Shown: one piece after another, positions 59,835 to 64,000 of the stretch | Numbering within the stretch: the stretch's first letter is position 1 | How the letters are laid out: each line of letters begins with the position of its first letter | Assembly: GCA_965153355.1 (NCBI GenBank) | Contig: OZ231126.1 | Coordinates: forward strand, 4,526,001 to 4,590,000 | DNA: 64,000 nucleotides | Origin: Flaccisagitta enflata | Taxonomy: Eukaryota > Chaetognatha > Sagittoidea > Aphragmophora | Direction: 5' to 3' | The notes under the pieces: model-generated | Databases searched by the model: none | What the model was told of the DNA's origin: nothing | Seen by the model: only the letters and a program-made list of their open reading frames with translations | Made by a program: the position numbers and the translations under genes

Positions 59835-60455
59835 TGTCATCGTTATTGTCACTTCTCTATTTCATCGTTATTGTCACTTCTCTATTTCATTGTTATTGTC
59901 TTTCGTTTTTATTTCTCGATGTTGTTTTACTTTGAAACTATCATGAGTGGATTTCATTGTCATTGTCAGATCTATTGTTGATGTCATTGTTATTGTCATT
60001 TGTCCCTGTCATTTTAATTGTTACTGTGTTTTTTTCGAATTTGGTTTTCATTATCATTATCATTGTCAGTGTTCTTGTTTTTGTCATTTGTCATTGTTTT
60101 TTTTGTTCTTGTTGATGTTTCTTTTTGGCATTGTCCAATCTTATTGTTATCGTCAGTGTTTTTGTTGATTTTATTTGTCATTGTGCAATTTTATTGTCAT
60201 TGTCATTGTTAGTGTTCTTGTAGATGTTTTTTGTCAATGTCATTTTTTGTTCATTGTGCTTTTTTTTCTAATTATCATTGTAAGTGTTCTTGTTGATATC
60301 ATTTGTTATTGTTATTGGGCCAATGACCATATCTTTGTACTACATACCTTTGTCGCTGTCAGTGCTTTTGTTGCTATCATTTGTTATTGTCATTGGGCCA
60401 ATGACCATATCCTTGTACATACCTTTGTCATTGTCACTGTTCTTGTTGATCATTA
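59835..60455. repeat. Degenerate TTGTCATTG-type repeat
   Basis: Loose units of GTCATTGTTATTGTCATT; resumes at about 61975-62115 with GGGCCAATGACCATATC after an interruption that includes foldback element 6. Confidence 0.75.
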
Positions 60456-61273
60456 GGTTTAAAAGCCCTGATTACAGTTCACAGTAAGGTAAGAGATTCA
60501 CCAAGCAAAATAAAAAAAAAATATTTTCATTAAATCGTAAAATCTTTCGACGTGTGTCAAAGTTGCTACAATCTCATTGGCCCAGAAGATATTTTTTGTC
60601 TCTTCATATATCCAAGCAGAAAATAATATGTAAGTCAATACTTAGCTGACCAGTTGGGTTTGAGAAAAAAAAATGGTCTTCTTGCCTAATGATAGGGAGT
60701 CTTGAGCGGTTTACATTTTTTATCAAAGGTTAGAAACTCATGAAAAATCCTGTCTAATATCATGATTGACATGTCTGCTGTGAGAAAAACAAGCTATATC
60801 ATCTCAATATTGAGGAATGTGCAAAATCTGGGCTTATTTGTGTCAGATACATGCTAGAGCAAAAAAGATATAGAATAAAAGGGATTTGGAGGGTTTCAGG
60901 CATTGTTGCCAGGGTTTTGGGTTCAGATTCATCACTTAAGTGACCAATCTTTAATGTCAACCTGTAGACACACTCTCAAGAATGGAGAAAAAAACTTAAA
61001 AACTTGAAACTCAGCCCAACCTAGTCCTTCTTGAGACATTTCCACCCTTATTTGACAGGGTATTCTCAGAATTCGGTCCAAAATACTTTACCGTTGTTTA
61101 TTGACCCGCCCTACTCTTCAAAACTGAGGAAAAAAAATCATAAATGGGCTTTACATCTTTGTTAGCATTTATCCTTTCCTACAACATCAAATATCCTTGC
61201 CCTGTGTCACTGGAGCTTCCAAACAAGTGACCTTTAATCAGTAGATGTGAGGCCTTTCTCTCAGAGGGCGCCC

Positions 61274-61810
61274 TTTTTGGGCAGCGGCCCCAAAGGGCCG
61301 ATGTCCTGTAGAACACAGGGGGGAATTTCGAGACGTCTGTCCTTCCGTCCTTCCGTCCGTCCTTCCGTCCTTCCGTCCTTCCGTCCCCCCCCCCCGTTGA
61401 CCATCAAGGCCTCAAATTAGCCCTCCGAGGACTCAATTTAGCCCTCCAGGCCTAAAATCAGCCCTATTGGCTTCAAATCAGCCCCCCTCCCATGCCCTAA
61501 ATCTGCCTCCCAGACCTCAAATCTGCCCTCCAGACCTTCAATCAGCCCTCCAAGCTTAAAACCAGCCCGCCAAACCTCAAATCTGCTCTCCAAGCCTTAA
61601 TTATGCCCTCCAGCGCTCAGATATGCCTTCAGTGGCATAAATCAGCCATCTAGAGCCCCCTCAGGACGGACGGACGTCTCGAAATTCCCCCCTGTGTTCT
61701 ACAGGACATCGGCCCTTTGGGGCCGCTGCCCTGCTCTCGCTCCACTTCTTCACTGGATCACTCAGCAGGGCATCGGGTACCGCTGACCATGTGCGATCCT
61801 TGGATGACTA
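61274..61810 (+). mobile_element. GGGCAGCGG foldback element 6
   Basis: Arms GATGTCCTGTAGAACACAGG plus GAATTTCGAGACGTC face their inverse near 61670. The interior unit is like CAAATCTGCCCTCCAGACCT; tail GGGTACCGCTGACCATGTGC. Confidence 0.82.
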
Positions 61811-62179
61811 GTTAGTATCGATTTCATCTCATAAACAAATGAACAGATGTTGCACGTTTTGTCAATTAGGCCATCATTATGCATAGAAATCAACTCCAAC
61901 AAGGTCGATTATTGATTAGAACAGGATTTATTCCAGACTTTATCACCTCAATTCCAACCATGACCCCCTACTAATGATCATTTGTTATTGTTATTGGGTC
62001 AAGGACCATATCCTTGTACGTACCTTTGTTTTTGTTATTGGGCCAATGACCATATCTTTGTACATACCTTTGTTAAGTATTGTTGTTAGGCTAATGACCA
62101 TATCCTTGTCCATACCTTTGTCTTCTTTTCGTGACTCGCGAATGGTTTTGATTGTTTTGAAGGGAAAAAAGAAGAGCAA

Positions 62180-62313
62180 CGGAAGAGAAAGAAATCGTAA
62201 CAAAATCCGACCAAAGATGGCGTAACGAGAGACCAGCTTCTCCATCTCTGAAATACAAACAACATGATGGAGTTAACAACGACAATAGTAACAACAACAA
62301 CAACAACTACATC

Positions 62314-62345
<32 letters not shown>

Positions 62346-62347
62346 CC

Positions 62348-62406
<59 letters not shown>

Positions 62407-62681
62407 AACAACAACAAGATGGCGTAACGAGAAACCAGCTTCTCCATCTCTGAAATACAAACAACATGATGGAGTTAACAACGACAATAGGAACAACAAC
62501 AACAACAACCACAACCACAACCACAACCACAACCACAACCACAACAACAACAACAACAATAACAATAACAATAACAATAACAATAACAACAACAACAACA
62601 ACAACAAGATGGCGTAACGAGAAACCAGCTTCTCCATCTCTGAAATACAAACAAGATGATGGACTTAACAACGACAATAGG

Positions 62682-62742
<61 letters not shown>

Positions 62743-62801
62743 GCAACAACAACAACAACAACAACAACAACAGCAACAACAACAACAACAACAACAACAG
62801 C

Positions 62802-62842
<41 letters not shown>

Positions 62843-62845
62843 CCA
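62180..62845. repeat. Three tandem units of about 200 bp with AAC runs
   Basis: Each unit: AAGATGGCGTAACGAGAAAC, CAGCTTCTCCATCTCTGAAA, AACGACAATAG and a long AAC run of variable length. Confidence 0.92.
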
Positions 62846-62989
62846 TAGAGGAGTCCAACTGATGAGTTAAATACACATAAAAGAGGATTTTGTCAAAACC
62901 GTTTCCTTCGCCTTTAATTCTCCCTTAATCCCTTAAATTGTCCGGTCAATGACCGTCTTTGCACCATGCTCGGTCTGCAGCATTATTTG

Positions 62990-63128
62990 ATTGTTGCACT
63001 GCTGCAATGTTGCACTGCTGCACTGTCGCACTGCTGCACTGTTGCACTGCTGCACTGTCGCACTGCTGCACTGTTGCGCTGCTGCACTGTCGCACTGCTG
63101 CACTGTTGCGCTGCTGCATTGTTGCAAT
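62990..63128. repeat. CTGCTGCACTGTTGCACTG-type minisatellite
   Basis: Short units with alternating GTTGCACTG and GTCGCACTG. Confidence 0.92.
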
Positions 63129-63179
63129 AATGTTTCAGACTAGGCGATAACTGTCTATATTTGCACCCATGGAGTAATG

Positions 63180-63345
63180 GCACACCGAGCATCAAAACCA
63201 CCCCCGACGCAGAAATAACACCGACTAACCACCCTACCCACCTAAAACATCATATGCACCGAGCATCATTACCACCCCCGACACTGATAAACCACCAACC
63301 AACCACCCTCAAACCAACCTACCCACCTAAAACATCATGTGCCAT
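63180..63345. repeat. Two tandem units of about 80 bp
   Basis: CACCGAGCATCA, CCACCCCCGAC, CCTACCCACCTAAAACATCA occur twice. Confidence 0.85.
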
Positions 63346-64000
63346 GGCCGGGTTGTCTCTAAGATGAATGCAATTGTTGTCCTATAAACAATGTGTTGGT
63401 GTATTTAATCAATTGATTGATGGATCAAAAAAGCATTAAAATGAAAAGATTTTGGTCATTTTTTACCATTTTGGGTGTCTTGGACACTCTGAGTAGGCCT
63501 ATCAGGGGTCCTCAGCCTTCACATTCATTCTCACTAAGTTCTGCTGTGCCTGATAAAGGTAACTGAATAGATAATTAGGCATTGAATTATCAAATGGGAC
63601 TAAAAATTGTAAAAAATATTAAGATTTTGGTCATTTTTGCCTATTTTGTGACTTTTCGGACCCCTCAGATGGGACCCACAGGGGCCCCTAACCTTTCCTT
63701 TTGTTTTCCTACACCAGATGATAGTATCTTGATATAAAATTTCCCTCTTTAATGACATTTGAGATGAACCCTCAACAAAAAACCTAATTTTTTGGCCGTT
63801 TTCACCTATTTTGGCCATTTGGTGGCCCTATACGGATCCCTAGAGGGCCCCCTAGGGGCCCCTGCCTGCGAGTTCTCCTTATTTCATATTCTACTACTAA
63901 TTGGCCTTCAATCAAGACCAGCCCCAAGGTTTTTTACCAATCTGTTAAGAAAAAGTGAAGAATACAAGGTGAATAGTCAAAAATTTGGCCTTTTTTCAAT

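Noticed and set aside
62264-62870. Thr- or Asn-rich and poly-Leu or poly-Val frames on both strands
   Set aside because: AAC runs read in all frames; the unit is a tandem repeat with length variation not restricted to codons.

Overview
This window looks like animal nuclear DNA from an invertebrate of undetermined phylum. Coding sequence is sparse and split by GT/AG introns. Microsatellites and minisatellites are abundant, TA-flanked and 8-bp-flanked non-autonomous DNA transposons are common, and there is an interstitial TTAGGG-like tract. I see no bacterial operons, rRNA, tRNA or CRISPR. All gene models are ab initio, from reading-frame continuity, splice consensus and phase matching.

The main gene is on the minus strand and fills the left half (1 to 25536, open at both ends). 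Eleven exons chain together with compatible phases: two exons of a fibronectin type III domain (25412-25536, 24621-24735), a transmembrane exon (22958-23117), then eight exons of a cytoplasmic tail of about 1350 residues that is low-complexity and rich in Pro, Ala, Ser, Gln, His and Asp (21135-21274, 17754-17891, 16603-16965, 6418-6556, 5266-5580, 2812-4151, 1872-1958, 1-1286). It is a single-pass FnIII receptor or adhesion protein, perhaps distantly DCC/protogenin-like. The N-terminal exons are not seen.

An assembly gap (about 26519-26551) is followed by an inverted, nearly identical copy of 1-6410 (26552 to about 33650). It carries the last four exons on the plus strand and continues to the stop at 33952-33954 and a 3' UTR. 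It is either a real inverted duplication or the second haplotype joined in reverse. Two insertions present in only one arm (31357-31946 and about 30377-30513) give filled and empty sites.

The right half (about 34 to 64 kb) has no gene I can defend. It holds a 10.2-kb element with 1.3-kb terminal inverted repeats inserted in an 85-90-bp minisatellite (45001-55174), a 2-kb foldback element (41341-43388), smaller TA-flanked elements, long tandem arrays and AT-rich repeats.

Two dispersed families appear throughout. One, about 200 bp, starts near AACAAGGCCGGATACACGG and ends in a hairpin followed by TAAAAA; a 5' motif of 8-9 nt varies between copies but matches the outer arm of the 3' hairpin in the same copy. 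The other is a foldback family (GGGCAGCGGCCCCGAAGGGGCC) whose inverted arms enclose a roughly 20-bp minisatellite. In addition, at least three introns of the receptor gene contain tandem arrays whose units include copies of the adjacent splice site. These three patterns are the most unusual content of the window.
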